Origin: Eulemur rufifrons
Lineage: Eukaryota; Chordata; Mammalia; Primates; Lemuridae
NCBI RefSeq assembly: GCF_041146395.1
Contig: NC_090996.1
Coordinates: 35,860,738 to 35,924,737, forward strand
DNA length: 64,000 nucleotides
Direction of reading: 5' to 3'
Below, piece after piece: positions 46,111-58,489 of this stretch (its first letter is position 1; each line of letters starts with the position of its first letter). The position numbers and the translations under genes are program-made. The notes under the pieces are model-generated. The model saw nothing but the letters and a program-made list of their open reading frames with translations, had not been told where the DNA came from and did not search any database.

Positions 46111-49100
46111 ATGGCGCAGACAGACGTGCTGGTGACCAAGCAGCCGGCCCCGCAGTCGGTGCCGCCCTGCGAGCTGCCCCCCAAGGTGTACGAGGTGGCC
46201 CGCAACACGGGCGCCCACACGTCCTCGGGCCTGGCCACCGCCGGCTTCCGCACGGCCAAGTACCTGGAGGACGAGTGGTTCCAGAACTGCTACGCCCGCT
46301 ACCACCAGGCCTTCGCCGACCGCGACCGGTCGGAGCGGCAGCGGCACGAGAGCCGGCAGCTGGCGGCGGAGACGGAGGCGCTGGCGCAGCGCACGCAGCA
46401 GGACTCCACGCGCAAGGTGGGGCAGCGGCTTGAGGACATGCACTGCTGGACGTCGGAGCTGCGGCGCGAGGGCGGCGACCTGGCGGCCGAGGCCGGCCTG
46501 CTGCGGGCCGAGACGCGGCGGCTGGAGCGCGCCCTGGACGCCACGGCCCTGCCCTTCTGCATCGCCACCGACAACCTGCAGTGCCGCGAGCGCCGCCAGC
46601 ACCCCGACCTCGTGCGCGACTGCGTGGAGCTGGAGCTGCTCAAGGTGCGGGGGGCGGTGCTCAGGCTGGGGGGCCCGGGCGGGGCCGTGGGCCCCGTGCC
46701 CCGCGTGGCCGTGTGCAGGCACACGCCAGCCCACACGCCCTCTGCACACGGGACCCTGGGTCTCAGACGCCTGTCCCTGTAGTCACAGGGGTGGTTTCTC
46801 CCCCGTTGGGCCGTCACTTTCAAGCAACTGTCTCCTTTGGGACCCCCCCCCAGCCCACTGGAGTCCAGGCAAATTCAGCCTGACCCTGAGGTCCCGGGGC
46901 TGAGCCGCAGGGCACCCCAGGACGCCCCTGGCGGGGACGGCTGCTCCCACGGTGGACGTCCAGGCACGGGCCAGTGCCGCAGTCCGGACGGGTGGGAGGT
47001 GCTGGCACCGTTCACCCTACAAGGAGCCCTGGCCTCAAAGAACCCCCCCCAGGTCCTGTCTCTCCTCCAAATGGCCCCTGTCCCCTCTGAAGTCAGCATG
47101 ACCTGTCTTGGGGCAGCCGTGAGGGTCAGGGCGGTACCAGGCCTGGCTGCTGGCGCTGGCTCTGAAGAGGGCCTGGGCCTCACCACTGCTGCAGGATGGG
47201 GGGCAGCGGGTCCAGGGCCTCAGGGAGCCCCCCGTGCCACACCCCCAGGCCCAGGCTGGAACCCTGGGTCCCTCCCTCCCTCTCCTGCCCCTGCCCAGTG
47301 GTGAGACTGACACCGGTCGGAAAGACGCCAGAACCCCCCCACAGAGGCACGTGGGACTAGGACCCCAATGCCCCCAGGTGCAGCCCGAGGTCAAGGAGAG
47401 AGTCCCAGTCACGGGGGACAGGGCTGTTCCCACGTGGAACACGCAGGCGTCCAGGCAGCTTGCGTTCCGGGGCTGAGGACGGCCCCTGCAAGCCCAGAGC
47501 CCCGAGGGGCAGCCCCGGGGGGGCATCCGGTCCCCGGGGCTGGGAGGCCTTGGACCTGCCCTGGCACTGATGTCCCCAGAGCCCAGGTGTGTGGGAAGCT
47601 GCCCCTAGGTGACCCTCCCAGCCACCTGGAGACGTCCCCGGGAGAAAACACCCCACTTACACCAAAAAGAAGGTTCAAAAGCCGAGAATGAACCCAGAGA
47701 GACGCCGGGCTCGGGCCCCACCCTCAGTGAAAGTGGCCGAGCAGGGTGGGCCCCAGCGGGACCTCGGTGGGCTCCAGAGCTCAGGGGCCTCCTCCCCCAG
47801 GAGGCGGAGCTCGTCCGGAACATTCAGGAGCTGCTGAAAAGAACCATCGCGCAGGCCGTGAACCAGATCCGGTGGGTCCGGCGACCTCGCCCCTGGGGGC
47901 TGGGGCAGGATGCGGAGGACCACGGGGCTCAGGGCGGGCGGGAGGGGGGGGCCCAGCCTGGGGACCTGAGCACGGAGCCGGCCCAGATCCGCCCCAGAGT
48001 GGGGGGGGCTCCTGGACCCGCCAACCAGCCGAGGGGACCCACTGTGGGGGGGGGCCTTGCGCTGAGCCGCCCGCCGCCCCCAGGCTGAACCTCGAGCACA
48101 AGGAGACCTGCGAGCTGGACTGGTCGGACAAGGTGGAGGCCTACAACATCGACGAGCGCTGCGCGCGCTACGGCAGCCAGAGCACCGACGTGCAGTTCCA
48201 CCCGCACTCGGCCGCCAACGCGGAGAGGTGGGCCGGCGGCGCCGTCGCCGCGCAGCAAACGGGGCGGGGCCGGGGGCGGGGCCGGGGGGCGGGGCCCGGG
48301 GGCGGTGGGGACCGGGGGGCGGGGACCGGGGGCGGGGACCGGGAGGGTGTCGGGGCGTGGGCGGGGCCCTGCCGGAGCCTCCCCAACCCGCCACCCGCTC
48401 CGCCCGCAGCGCCTCCACGCCCGAGACCTGGGCCAAGTTCACCCAGGACAACCTGTGCGGCGCCCAGCGGGAGCGCAGGGCCTCGGCCAACCTGCGCGCG
48501 CTCATCGACTGCGTCCTGCGGGACGCGGCCGAGGACCTGCGGCTGCAGTGCGACGCCGTCAACCTGGCCTTCCAGCGCCGCTGCGAGGAGCTGGAGGACG
48601 CGCGCCACAAGCTGCAGAACCACCTGAACAAGGTGGGCCCCGACCAGGCTCCTGTGGCCCCCCCCCTGCCCCGCACAGAATGCGGGAGCCCGGGAGCAGG
48701 TGCACGCACGTCTGGGTGCTCACTGAGCATGTGCAGATCCGCAGAGTTTTGGGGGTGGTGCGCGGGCATTGCCACCAGGTGGCGCTCAGGAGGTGCTCTC
48801 AGGCGTAGGAAGGATGGAGGCAGGAGGCAGTTTGGGGGGCATGGACCACCTCGTGGGGTGACCCCACCGAGCCTGGCCGCGCTGGCAGGGCTCTGACTCA
48901 GCCTGGCCTTTGCTGCCCGGAGTCCCTTGAGTCCTTGGCCAGGGCTGGGGGCCGTGGGGAAGGCTGAGGTGGCCGCACATGGCTCCCCTTCCTTGAGCCC
49001 CCCCAGAGCCACCAGACAGGCTGCCCTGCTGGCCGAAGCCTGGGGGGCAGCAAGGGGCCAGCCCTGCCCGTGTGCAGGGGACGCCCAGACCCAGCCGCGG

Positions 49101-49675
49101 CCCTCGGACTCTGTGTGGCCCGCAGACCCTGCGGGAGATAGTGGACCAGGAGCACAACGTCGCGGCGCTGAAGCAGGCCATCAAGGACAAGGAGGCGCCG
49201 CTGCGCGTGGCCCAGACCCGGCTGTACCAGCGCTCGCAGCGGCCCAACGTGGAGCTGTGCCGAGACACCGCCCAGTTCAGGTGCCCAGGCCACGTCACCA
49301 TCGCCGCCCCACCCGCCTGCCCCTGCCTCCCTCTGCCCCCTGAGCCTCGGGCTGTGGTCCTAGCGCCACTTTTCTGGGGGTTTCCCTCTGGGACCCCGGG
49401 CGTCTCGGCCAGGACCCCTGCCCAGGGTTCCCAGCTGGTCTCGTCCCCCCACCTGCAGGCTGATGAGCGAGGTGGAGGAGCTGAACATGTCCCTCGCGGC
49501 ACTGAGGGAGAAGCTTCTGGAAGCTGAGCAGTCGCTGCGCAACCTGGAAGACACGCGCATGAGCCTGGAGAAGGACATCGCGGTCAAGACCAACAGCCTC
49601 TTCATCGACCGCCAGAAGTGCATGGCCCACCGCGCCCGCTACCCCACTGTCCTGCAGCTGGCGGGCTACCAGTGA
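46111..49675 (+). CDS. TEKT4: TEKT4, tektin-4 (complete, six coding exons)
   Basis: A filament-forming coiled-coil protein of doublet microtubules in sperm flagella and motile cilia. Coding exons: 46111-46644, 47801-47871, 48084-48227, 48410-48632, 49126-49280 and 49459-49675. All introns are GT-AG, phases agree throughout, and the product is 447 residues. It starts MAQTDVLVTKQPAPQ after a strong GGCGCCATGG context and ends LQLAGYQ. The tektin signature RPNVELCRD lies at residues 363-371, and long Glu/Arg/Leu-rich helical stretches cover most of the protein. No stop or frameshift interrupts it, so it looks functional. The RFX X-box at 45944 fits control in ciliated or spermatogenic cells. It lies between CACNA1H and C1QTNF8; from memory, human TEKT4 is elsewhere (2q11). 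Confidence 0.97.
48771..48787 (+). promoter_or_regulatory. CTCF-type motif in TEKT4 intron 4
   Basis: GCCACCAGGTGGCGCTC is a near-ideal CTCF core on the plus strand. Motif match only; it could mark a domain boundary between TEKT4 and its neighbours. Confidence 0.5.
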
Positions 49676-49701
49676 CCCGGCCCACGAGTCCCCCACCCCC
49701 G

Positions 49702-49707
49702 AATAAA
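49702..49707 (+). terminator. TEKT4: TEKT4 poly(A) signal
   Basis: AATAAA 27 bases after the TEKT4 stop codon, followed by GAGCACGTTAGTTTTCCTG with a GT/T-rich part. The 3'UTR is therefore only about 50 bases, short but typical of testis genes. Confidence 0.9.
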
Positions 49708-49729
49708 GAGCACGTTAGTTTTCCTGCCC

Positions 49730-52700
49730 CGTGGCCCGGATGGGGTCCTGGTGCCGCCGCCCAGCTGGCGTCTCTGTCCCATGCAGCCTGGCTTCGCCCC
49801 AGCCGTGGGAGACCAGGGTCGCGCCTTGGGGGGCGTGGCCAGAGCTGCCTGTCGGCCCCCACCAGTGCCAGCTCCTCCTCCGCCCCCTCACCCCACAGTC
49901 TCCGTCCTTGGGACACCACATAGGACTTCGGCATCACTCCACCCCCCTCTGCAAGGCCCTGGCATACTTGCATGCCTCTCGGGACGGGGTGCTCACTCTG
50001 CCTGCAGCTCCTTCCTTTGCTGAGCACACCTGTGTGGGGGGGCCCTCCAGGCTGAGCCCCATCCAGACAGCACCCCCTTCCGCAGCAGCCCCCTCCCCAC
50101 AGACGCCTGGCCCTGAGCCTGGCAGCTTGGCTGGGCTGGGGGGTCAGCAAAGTGGAAATTGCTGCTGGGGGGTGCTGGGAGGGGAGGAGCAGGTGCCTTT
50201 CTGGGGGACTCACTCAGACCTCTCTTCCCCGCCTGGGAAGCCACTGCCTGGGAGGAAACGCCACTCCCAGGCCCGCCTTGGGCTGTGGGAGGGGCCGATG
50301 TGCCTGAGGGAGGAGCCTTTCTGGAGTCATCAGCATCGGGGGCGGGGAGATCTGGCACGTGTGAGCAGGCGGGGCAGGGAGGGCTTCCTGGAGGCGGGGG
50401 CCTGGCCTCCGCAGCACAGGCCAAGGCACAGGAGTGCCAAGCCCGCAGGTCCCAGATCCTCTAAGCCTGGTGCCCACCGAGACAGCCCCTCCCTGGGCCC
50501 CGGGCCATGTGGGAGGAAGAGGTGTGAGTGGCGGGGTGGTCAGCGAGGCACCTGTGGCCAGGTGTGGGACCCAGGCAGCCCCTCCCTGCTTCCTGGGGGG
50601 AGGCCGCAGCCGCCATGCCCCAGCCCATCCCATGACCGGCGGGACCCTCTGAGATGGGCCCCCGTTTTGCAGACAGGCCGAGGCCCCCAAAAGTCTGTCC
50701 CTGGCGCCCCGCCTTGCCTGGTCATGACACAGGCCAGCTGCCGCCGGCTGGGCCTAGAGGGACCCCTCCTCCTCCTGAACCCCTTCTTGACCCCGGATTG
50801 TCCAACCCCTGCTGAGGCCACCTGGACGCAGGCAGCTGAGGACCCAGCCCCCTGCCCAGAAGCCCCTTGGGGGGGTCCCCGTAGCCTGAGTGCCCCCACC
50901 CCCTGCTGTGGGGTGGGGGTGGCTTGTCCAGGAAGCCCCTCCCCCACCGGGGTCCCAGGCAGAGGGATGACTCAGGCCCCCAGCGGGAGGGGGGCTGGTG
51001 CCACGCGGGGCTGTCCTGGGGACACCGAACCAAACTGAGGCATCGCGCAGAGAAGGGCGCCCGGGGAGGGAGGGTCCGTGGGCCCCCTGCTGTCAGGGAC
51101 CCACCAGGGCCGGGTGGGGAGGACCCCTCCGGGCAGCGGGGAGGCGCGAGGAGAACAGTGCAGGGCCGGAGGACGCCGCCCCACCCCCCGCCCGCTGCAG
51201 AGCACCCGGCTCCCCCAGCGTCCGAGCCCAGCGTGGCCTCTGCACCCCGGAGTGGACGCCGTGGGCTGAGCCTGGCACAGGCCACCCCTGTGGTCACTCG
51301 GGTCGGCGCTCGTGCACCCCTCCCCCACCGCTGGCCTTGCCTGCTGCAGCGGGGTCTGCGGTGACGGTGGCAGTGACAGGAGCTGTGCACCCTCAGCCCG
51401 GCCCTCCCCACATTCAGGCCACCTTTGGGCTGGGGCACACGGGGGCCGCTTGCCACACCTGGCTGTCTGGACACCAGCAATGAGATCCTGACGCTCGGCG
51501 GCCACCCGTCTCCGGCACGGCCGGCGCACGCGGTGGTGAGGGCAGGGCGGCCCTGCTGGTGCGCCCGTCAGCGCCAGGCGGCAGCACAGCCCTCCTGGCC
51601 GGTGAGTGAGGCGCGAGGGGTGCCGCCCCCCCATGCCGCTGCGGGATGTCCACGGAGGGCCCTGGGGCCACGAGGCTCGGCCGAGCTCCCCGTCGCCAGG
51701 GTGATGCAGGCGGCCCTGTCTGAGCCAGGGCTATTTCTGTCCCCGAGACGAGACGCGCGATCCTGCTGCCGCTGACGCACCCTCTGCCCTCGCAGACCGC
51801 TGGCCGCTCCGCCCAGAGCCGGCCCAGGCCCGCAGGTGCACACGTGGACGCCTGCCCTGCCACACACTCCCAGGCAGGGCCCAGAGGGACCTGGGGCCCC
51901 TTCCTCCCTCATCCTGTCTTGGGGAGGCCCCGTGCCCCCCAGAGAACAGCCCTCTGTTTTGGGGGGCAGCTCTGCTGGCATCAGGGAGCCCTGAGGGGGA
52001 GGCCCAAGGAGAGGGACTCGGACCTGAAGCCCGGCCGGAGCCTGCAGGTCCCACGGCGTGTTCACCCCTCTCCGCCCACCACAGGGGACCCTCCCGGCCA
52101 CTTCTGAGCTGCCACTGTGGCCATGATGGGGCAGCCACAGAGGAGCCCCCACCTGGCCCCCGTGCCCGGGTCCCGTTGTGCAGGGCTGACTTGGGCAGCT
52201 GCAGGGCCTGGTCCCCAACCGGCACCGCCAGGCCAAGGCCAGGTGAACACAGCTGTGCCAGGGGCTGCTCAGACGTGAGCTGTCACCTCCCAGGGCCAGC
52301 AGCTGGGGGGCTCTGCCATCCCCTCACCACCCCTGGGAAGCCCCATGGGCAGGGTCTGCCTTGGTGTCCTTCCCTCCTCTCTGGCACCCGGTGGGGGGCC
52401 CTGCCCTGCCCACAGCCCGCCCTCTGGCACCACCGACCGCCAAGGTTCTCCGCCACGTCCGCGGCTCCCCCAGTAGGCGGCCTGGGGCATGGCTGTGTCC
52501 TGTCCAGAGGCCCATGGTCAGAGCAGGAACCACGCCAGGGCCCTGTGGGTTTGACCTCGGGCTGCAGAGGATGCAGCCCCCCTCCGCCCCTGCCCCGCGC
52601 CGTGTCCTGGGAGGCCCATGGGCCATTCCTCCCGGGCGCCACCCTCGTCCGCTGAAAGCCTGGACCCCTGGGGGGTCGCGGGGGCGAGGGCCCCATCACT

Positions 52701-53818
52701 GAGTCCAGCCCTGGCTCCCTGGCCGGAGTGTGAGGGCTCTGTGCGTCACTGGCATGGCACGGCAGCCTTGGTCTGGGCCCCCCACCAGGCCCAGCACAGC
52801 TGAAGCTCCGGCCTCCCAGCTGCCCCCCCCAAGTCGCCGCGCCCCAGGCGGGCAGCAGGCTCGGCTTCTGCCACAGAGGGGGCCACACACCCCGCACCAG
52901 CCCCGGCCCAGCTGCCGAGATGCCAGCCCCCGACCACGCACGGCATGGGAGGCTGGCGGGAGGGACCCGGAGCCCCAGCCAGGCGGCGCGGCCGACGGGT
53001 TGGGGGGCCCGGTGAGCACTCTGCCCGGAGCTGGCCCTCGGCCTGTTGGTCTTGGACGGGCGAGAGGAAGCCGCAGGCGCCCGGCAGGCGTGAAAGGCTC
53101 TTTGACGGCCGCGGGGCAGAGGCGCAGGAGGCGACCAGGCGGCGGCAGCAGCAGCCGTCTGGATGGTAAGGGGGTGCAGAGCCAGGCTGAGGTCTGCACA
53201 GCACCGGGCGGGTGGGCTGGGGCCCCTCTGGGCCCTAGCGGAGGAAACTGAGGCCCAGGCTGGCCTGGGGCAGCTGCTTGCTGAGCCGGGAGGGAAGCCC
53301 ATCTAGTTCAGGTGGAGCCAGGCTAGCCCTCCTGGCGTGAGGGGCTGCAGGGTGGGCTCTGCTGGGGTGGGAGGAGGCCCAGGCCTGGCGGGGGCTAAGG
53401 ACCATCCTCCCCACTTCGGGGGCCTCGCGGGTGGCCGCCCAAGTCCCACAGACTCTGCCCTGGGAGCCCAGGACGTGGCCGCTTGTCCAATGGGGCAGGA
53501 CTGAGCCCCCAGGGAGGCCAGGCGGGGGGCAGGGGGGGCCTTGGTGTCTCCCTGGAGCAGCCGTTCCCAAGGGCTCTGCCAGCCGGGGGGTCCTGGGAGG
53601 CTGCCTGCTCCTGGGTTTGGACGGTTCCCTCCACCTGCCTGGCGTGGGGTCCCCAGCTTTGGAGAACAGGACCCCCGGCTCAGGGTGCCTGCAGCAGCGG
53701 GGGGCACAGACCGCCCACCCCAGCAGGAGCTCCCAGGCCGCCCACCGTCTCCGCCAGCCGAGGGCACCTCCGGGGCTGCCGTGGGGCAGGGGCTCTAGCG
53801 GGGGCGTCTCCTCCTCAG
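49730..53818. other. Region between TEKT4 and C1QTNF8
   Basis: About 4 kb of GC-rich sequence with no recognisable exon. A MIR fragment lies at its right end. A non-coding first exon of C1QTNF8 may be hidden here, because an acceptor-like TCTCCTCCTCAG ends at 53818, 12 bases before the C1QTNF8 ATG. I cannot locate its partner donor. Confidence 0.5.
53232..53300 (-). mobile_element. MIR fragment
   Basis: 'ggaggaaactgaggcccaggct' is the MIR core in reverse orientation, followed by decayed sequence. Confidence 0.6.
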
Positions 53819-53830
53819 GCCCTGAGCGAG

Positions 53831-55139
53831 ATGGCAGCTTCCGCCCTGGTGCTCCTGGCGCTGCTGCTGCCCACGGCGGCCTGGCCTGGCCTGGGGCTGC
53901 CCAGGAGGCCCTGTGTGCACTGCTGCCGCCCGGCCTGGCCCCCGGCCGCCCCCAGCCCGTACGCCCACGTGAGTGCCGGGGACCCACGGTGGGGGCTGCC
54001 CCGAGTGCGGCCCACCATAGACATCTCAATCCTCAAAGGTGAGTGTCCGAGGGGGCTGACACCCCTCCCCGCTGAGAGCAGGGACCTGGGGCCCGGAGGA
54101 GGGGCTGGGAGGCAGGGACAGTGAGCGCCAGTCCCCACTGCCTGCCGGGGGGGACCCCAGCTGCCCCCTCCAACAGGAAGTAGCCCAGCCTAGGGAGGGG
54201 CTGTGGCCCACAGGGGGTGCTGAGGCCCTTGGGGAAGGGGGCTGGGCCCCTGAGGTCCCCAACCAGCAGTCCCCTTATGAAGGGAGACGCCGTGTTGGTC
54301 TGAGACCCTCAACAGAGGCTGCGCTGTCCCGTGGGCTGGACAGCAGGCCGCACTTAGGTTAGACTTGGATAAGAACTTCCCAGCCCTCCCATCTGTCAGA
54401 GCCCAGCTGAGACCCTTCCTCCCACGTGGAGGGACCAAGAGGAAACAGGCTCCGAGGCTGAGGGCAGCTGTGAGCCACACAGCTGGGGTGACCCTCGAGC
54501 CCCAGCCCTTGGCCTGGCGGACGGGGTCTGGGAGGGCGGGGAGGGCGCCGGGCCTGGCCCTGACCAGGGCCCGCTTGCGCCCCTGCAGGTGAGAAGGGCG
54601 AGGCAGGGGTCAGAGGTCGCTCTGGCAGGAGTGGGAAGGAGGGTCCCCCAGGCTTCCAGGGCCCGCAGGGCCGCAAAGGCCAGAAGGGGCCGGCGGGGCC
54701 CCCGGGCGCCCCGTGCCAGCGCGCCTACGCGGCCTTCTCGGTGGGCCGGCGCGAGGGGCTGCACAGCGGCGAGGACGTGGAGGCCGTGCCCTTCGACACG
54801 GAGCTGGTGAACCTGGGCGGCGCCTTCGACCTGGCCGCGGGCCGCTTCCGCTGCGCGGTGCCCGGCGTCTACTTCCTGAGCCTGAACGTGCACACCTGGC
54901 GCCGCCAGGAGACCTACCTGCACGTCATGCTGAACCGGCGGCCCACGGCCGTGCTCTACGCGCAGCCCGGCGAGCGCAGCGTCATGCAGGCGCAGAGCCT
55001 GCTGCTGCCGCTGGCCGCCGGCGACTCCGTCTGGGTGCGCATGTTCCGGCGCGACCGCGGCAACGCCATCTACGGCGAGCACCGGGACCTGTACATCACC
55101 TTCAGCGGCCACCTGGTCAAGCCGGCCGCGGAGCTCTAG
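53831..55139 (+). CDS. C1QTNF8: C1QTNF8, complement C1q/TNF-related protein 8 (complete)
   Basis: A secreted trimer-forming hormone of the C1q/TNF family (CTRP8), reported as a ligand of the relaxin receptor RXFP1. Coding exons 53831-54038 and 54589-55139 join through a GTGAGT donor and CCCTGCAG acceptor, giving 252 residues, the human length as I recall it. The start has G at -3 and +4. Residues 1 to about 18 form a Leu-rich signal peptide. A Cys cluster (Cys28, Cys31, Cys32) may link subunits. Residues 70-111 are 14 uninterrupted Gly-X-Y triplets, a short collagen stalk. From Tyr116 to the end is one globular C1q domain (AYAAFSVG ... [15 protein letters not shown]). No disabling change is seen. 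It lies 4.2 kb downstream of TEKT4 on the same strand but has its own signals. Confidence 0.96.
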
Positions 55140-55438
55140 CCGGCGCCGGTGGGGGTGCCCCGTGCCACGCCCCAGCCGCGACGGCCTCCCCCGGGACCCC
55201 AGCCTGGCCACAGCGTCCGGGTGGAGCGCGGGGCCAGCTGTGCTTGGGCGCCGACTGCATGCAGCCATCTCGCGACGGCACAGCCTGACGCACAGCCCGG
55301 CCTGGTGGGCGGACACGGGAAGGGACCACGAGGAGCCACGCGGGCAGAGGCCTGTGGCGTGGGCGTGTGGCCGGGCCGTGGGGGTGGGCGGGGCCCGTTG
55401 CTCACCTGTGTTCCCTGCGCAGCCCCGGCCGCTCTGCG

Positions 55439-55444
55439 AATAAA
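55439..55444 (+). terminator. C1QTNF8: C1QTNF8 poly(A) signal
   Basis: AATAAA 300 bases past the stop codon. CTGCGTCGG follows; the downstream GU-rich element is weak. No better hexamer lies between it and the stop. Confidence 0.85.
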
Positions 55445-55469
55445 GGCTGCGTCGGAACCGCTGCGTAGG

Positions 55470-57870
55470 GACATTGGCTCGACACCGCGAGGCGCCTGCC
55501 GGGTCGGCAAAGGAAGACACCGGGCCTCTGGGGACCCAGATTCTAGCGGGAAACCAGCACCAATTCCAGGGGTGTCAGAGGCGGCAGGTGCACACAACGG
55601 CCAGGGAGGGGGTCCCGGCCTGCGGGGGCTCGTCCTTGGCGGGAGATGCCCCACCGAGCAGCAGGGGCTGGTTTTCTGGGGCTCGGGGGGTCCCTGGTCT
55701 CTCTGGAAGGGCTGGAGGAAGATCAGACCTCGACGTGCCCAGAACCCGGCGAGCCCCAGACACGCACAGTGGCCTCTTGTGCCCGGACACGCGGCAGTGG
55801 GCCACGTGGCCAGGCCACACCGGGGAGCAGGGAGGGTCCCCTTTGGGAGGGGCGAGCCGTGTCCCTGTCCTCCCAGGCAGGAGGACACAGAGGTTGGTCA
55901 CGCTCACGTCACCGGGGGCCTCCACTGCCCTCCCAGCCATCCGCCCCTCCCTCACCCCTGGAGGGTCTCCAAGGGGACACGCTCCTTGCTCTGACGCCAG
56001 GGCGGGCAGCTGGTGGGGGAGGGGCAGGGGCCACGGCCTCCCAGGGGGTGGGATCGGCTCCCGTCCTTGTCCCCACGGGGTGGGGGCGCAGCAGGGGGCA
56101 CTGTGCCCTCCCCCACCCCTGGGAGCCCCAGCCCTGGGGCGGATGCTGTCCCCCTGCAGGACCCTGAGCCAGGGTGGGGTGACAGGCAGGGCTGGACGAG
56201 CGGAGGGGCCTGGGCGGGGGAGGGGAGGGCTGCAGGGGGTCAGGGCTCCAGACACGCCGGCCGGCCGAGGACTGTCGGGGCCCAGCTCAGCCACTGCCAC
56301 TCGAGACTCCGAGTGGACACCGGGTGCCCTCCCGGCCACCCCCACCTGGCAAACTCTCCTGCCCTGGGGACAGCGGGGGCTGTACCCTTGACAAGTGGGA
56401 AACTGAGGCCCAGCCCGAGTCTGCAGGACACCCACACACGTGCCCTGGGAGCTGGCCCCACATTAGGGCCCAGCATGGCCCTGGACAGAGCAGGGCAGTG
56501 GGGGTCAGTGGGACCCCCACTTGCTGCCCACGCAGGGCCCATCTGCAGGGGGAGGGGCTCTCTCCAGCCACCCCCCCCACCTGAGCCCCTGCCTCCCCAA
56601 GCGACCCCTCCGAGCCTTTCCTTCTGTGTCGGGGACTGGGGGTGTCACTCAAGCACAGGAGGGACTGGGGGTGTCCTGGGCTGGTGACACCCTGGCCCTG
56701 ATGGGGTCGGGACCCAGGAAAGCCACAGGCCCAGTGGAGGGCGGGGGGACTCCCAGGCCTGGGCCCTGCCTGTCCCCATCGGCCACCCCCCCGGACACCG
56801 AGGTGGGCAGAGCCTCAGGCTGCACTTTGGCCCCTGGGATGGCCAGACACGCCCAGGGCGCCCGGCAACCAGTGGGCGGGACAGAGCCGCCCTCCAGCGC
56901 CAACGGGGCCCTGGGCAGGGAGGGTCCCGCTGTGGAGGTGAAGGGGCCCAACAGGGAGGTGGAGGGTCCAGGGCGGCTCCCTCTGCCCTGCGTCCTCGTC
57001 CCCTCCCCCACCCCCAGCACGCTGAGGCCAGGCGGCCGAGAGGGGCCGTCCCAGCTGTGCGTCCTGGGCAGGGGCCTGACCTGTTGAGGGTCCAGGGCGC
57101 CTGGTCAGGGCTCCCGGGAGCCAGCTGGGCCCCCAGGCAGGTGCAGTGGTCACGTGGCCTCCTTCCCAGGCTAGGGGGACACCGAGGCCCCTGCAGCTAG
57201 AGCCGGGTTCCTGCCACAGTCCAGCCCTCTCCTGTGTCACTCTGGCCTGCCCTGTGGCCTCAGCGTCCCCATCCCACAGGGGCCCTGTGTTGGGGAGGGT
57301 CCCAGAGGGTCCCGCTGGGGCCAAGTGTTGCAGGTGCCCCAAGGGGCAGAGGCGGTGGGGTGGGGGTCCCAGCCGCCCACACGGAGGGTCGCAGCCCCAA
57401 GGGGCAGTCGGCTGGGTGGGGGAGCTCTGGGCGTCCCCGACACGGCTCTGCTCCCTGGCCCTGCAGGGCGCGGGCTGCTCTGCAGGGGAGACGCCGAGAG
57501 GACGCTGCTCCCCCACTCCAGGGAGCCCAGGAAACGCTGCCACCAGGCTGGGGGGCAGCGGCCAGGCCCACTCAAGGCCCAGACAGGACCAGGCAGGGCT
57601 GGAACCGGCTGCGCGTTCGAGGGACAGGCTGGGAACAGACTGCTGTGGCCATGGGCGTCGGCACGCGCTCGGTTAGGGCACCCTGCGTGGGCAGGACGGG
57701 CCAAGGCCTCAGAGCCCCCTGGGGACTTGCGAGGGGGCCCTGCGGGCAGGTCCAGGACAGGCGGCGGCACCTGCGTCCTGCCCACCCTCCAGGCCTATTT
57801 ACCTTAAAAAGCGACTGAGGACTGGAAGACGAGACGAGGTCAGGACTCTCCGCAGGGCCATGGAAGCCCC
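55470..57870. other. Intergenic sequence after C1QTNF8
   Basis: GC-rich, with one short MIR-like piece near 56398 (GGGAAACTGAGGCCCAG). No exon or RNA gene recognised. Confidence 0.6.
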
Positions 57871-57874
57871 TCTC

Positions 57875-57917
57875 GGGCGGGTGTCACGGGCGGGTGTCAC
57901 GGGCGAGTGTCGCGGGT
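57875..57917. repeat. GGGCGGGTGTCAC tandem repeat
   Basis: Two near-identical copies plus a diverged third (GGGCGAGTGTCGC) of a 13-base unit. Confidence 0.85.
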
Positions 57918-58073
57918 GCTCCTGCAGAACCAGGCCAGGGACGCGGGGTCGATGAGTCCTCGCCGCTGCCCGCCAGCCAGAGGACAGAGGGGGGCGGGGC
58001 GCTCGCCGCAGCCACCGCGAGCACAGCCATGGGGAGCAGGGCCACCCGCACGTGCACACCCCGCGAGGAGGAC

Positions 58074-58112
58074 GTGACGTTCCGGTGACGTTCCGGTGAC
58101 GTTCCGGTGACG
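58074..58112. repeat. GTGACGTTCCG tandem repeat
   Basis: Three perfect 11-base units and a partial fourth. Each unit carries a TGACGT half-CRE, so the array could bind CREB/ATF factors, though it may equally be a neutral expansion. Confidence 0.9.
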
Positions 58113-58129
58113 GTCTCACCGGGCGCAAT

Positions 58130-58480
58130 TCATCCCCTTTCAGTTCATCCGTGTAGCGAAATTCCAGTAAGACCCGGTTTTAAATATTTAGGTGGAATTC
58201 ATCTAACATAGAGTCCACCTGTCAGAGGGGACAGTGGGGTTTACCACGTCCACGGCGCTGTGCCACCACCTCTGTCTGGTCCCCCAGGAAGGCGGCCCGC
58301 AGTCCCACGCCGCGCCCCCCCAGCCCGGGCACCCTCTGCTCCGTCTCTGCGACCCCTGCTCTGGGCCTTCCACGTACGTGGAGCCGCAGCAGCTGTGGCC
58401 TTTGCGTCTGGCCTCTCTCCCTGAGCACGCTGTTACCGAGGTCCGTCCCTGTTGTGGCCCTGCGGTCTCCACCCTCCAGG
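58130..58480 (-). mobile_element. L1M relic, minus strand
   Basis: Sequence from 'caattcatcccctttcagttcatccgtgtagc' through 'ggccttccacgtacgtgga' to 'tgttaccgaggtccgtccctgttgt' follows the reverse of an old L1 3' region. More of the same element seems to appear at 58740-58824 and just after the Alu. Confidence 0.7.
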
Positions 58481-58489
58481 CCCCAGCCC

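Noticed and set aside
46645..46782. Read-through of TEKT4 exon 1 to a stop at 46782
   Set aside because: Tektin homology ends at the splice donor at 46645 and resumes at 47801; the extension is intron.
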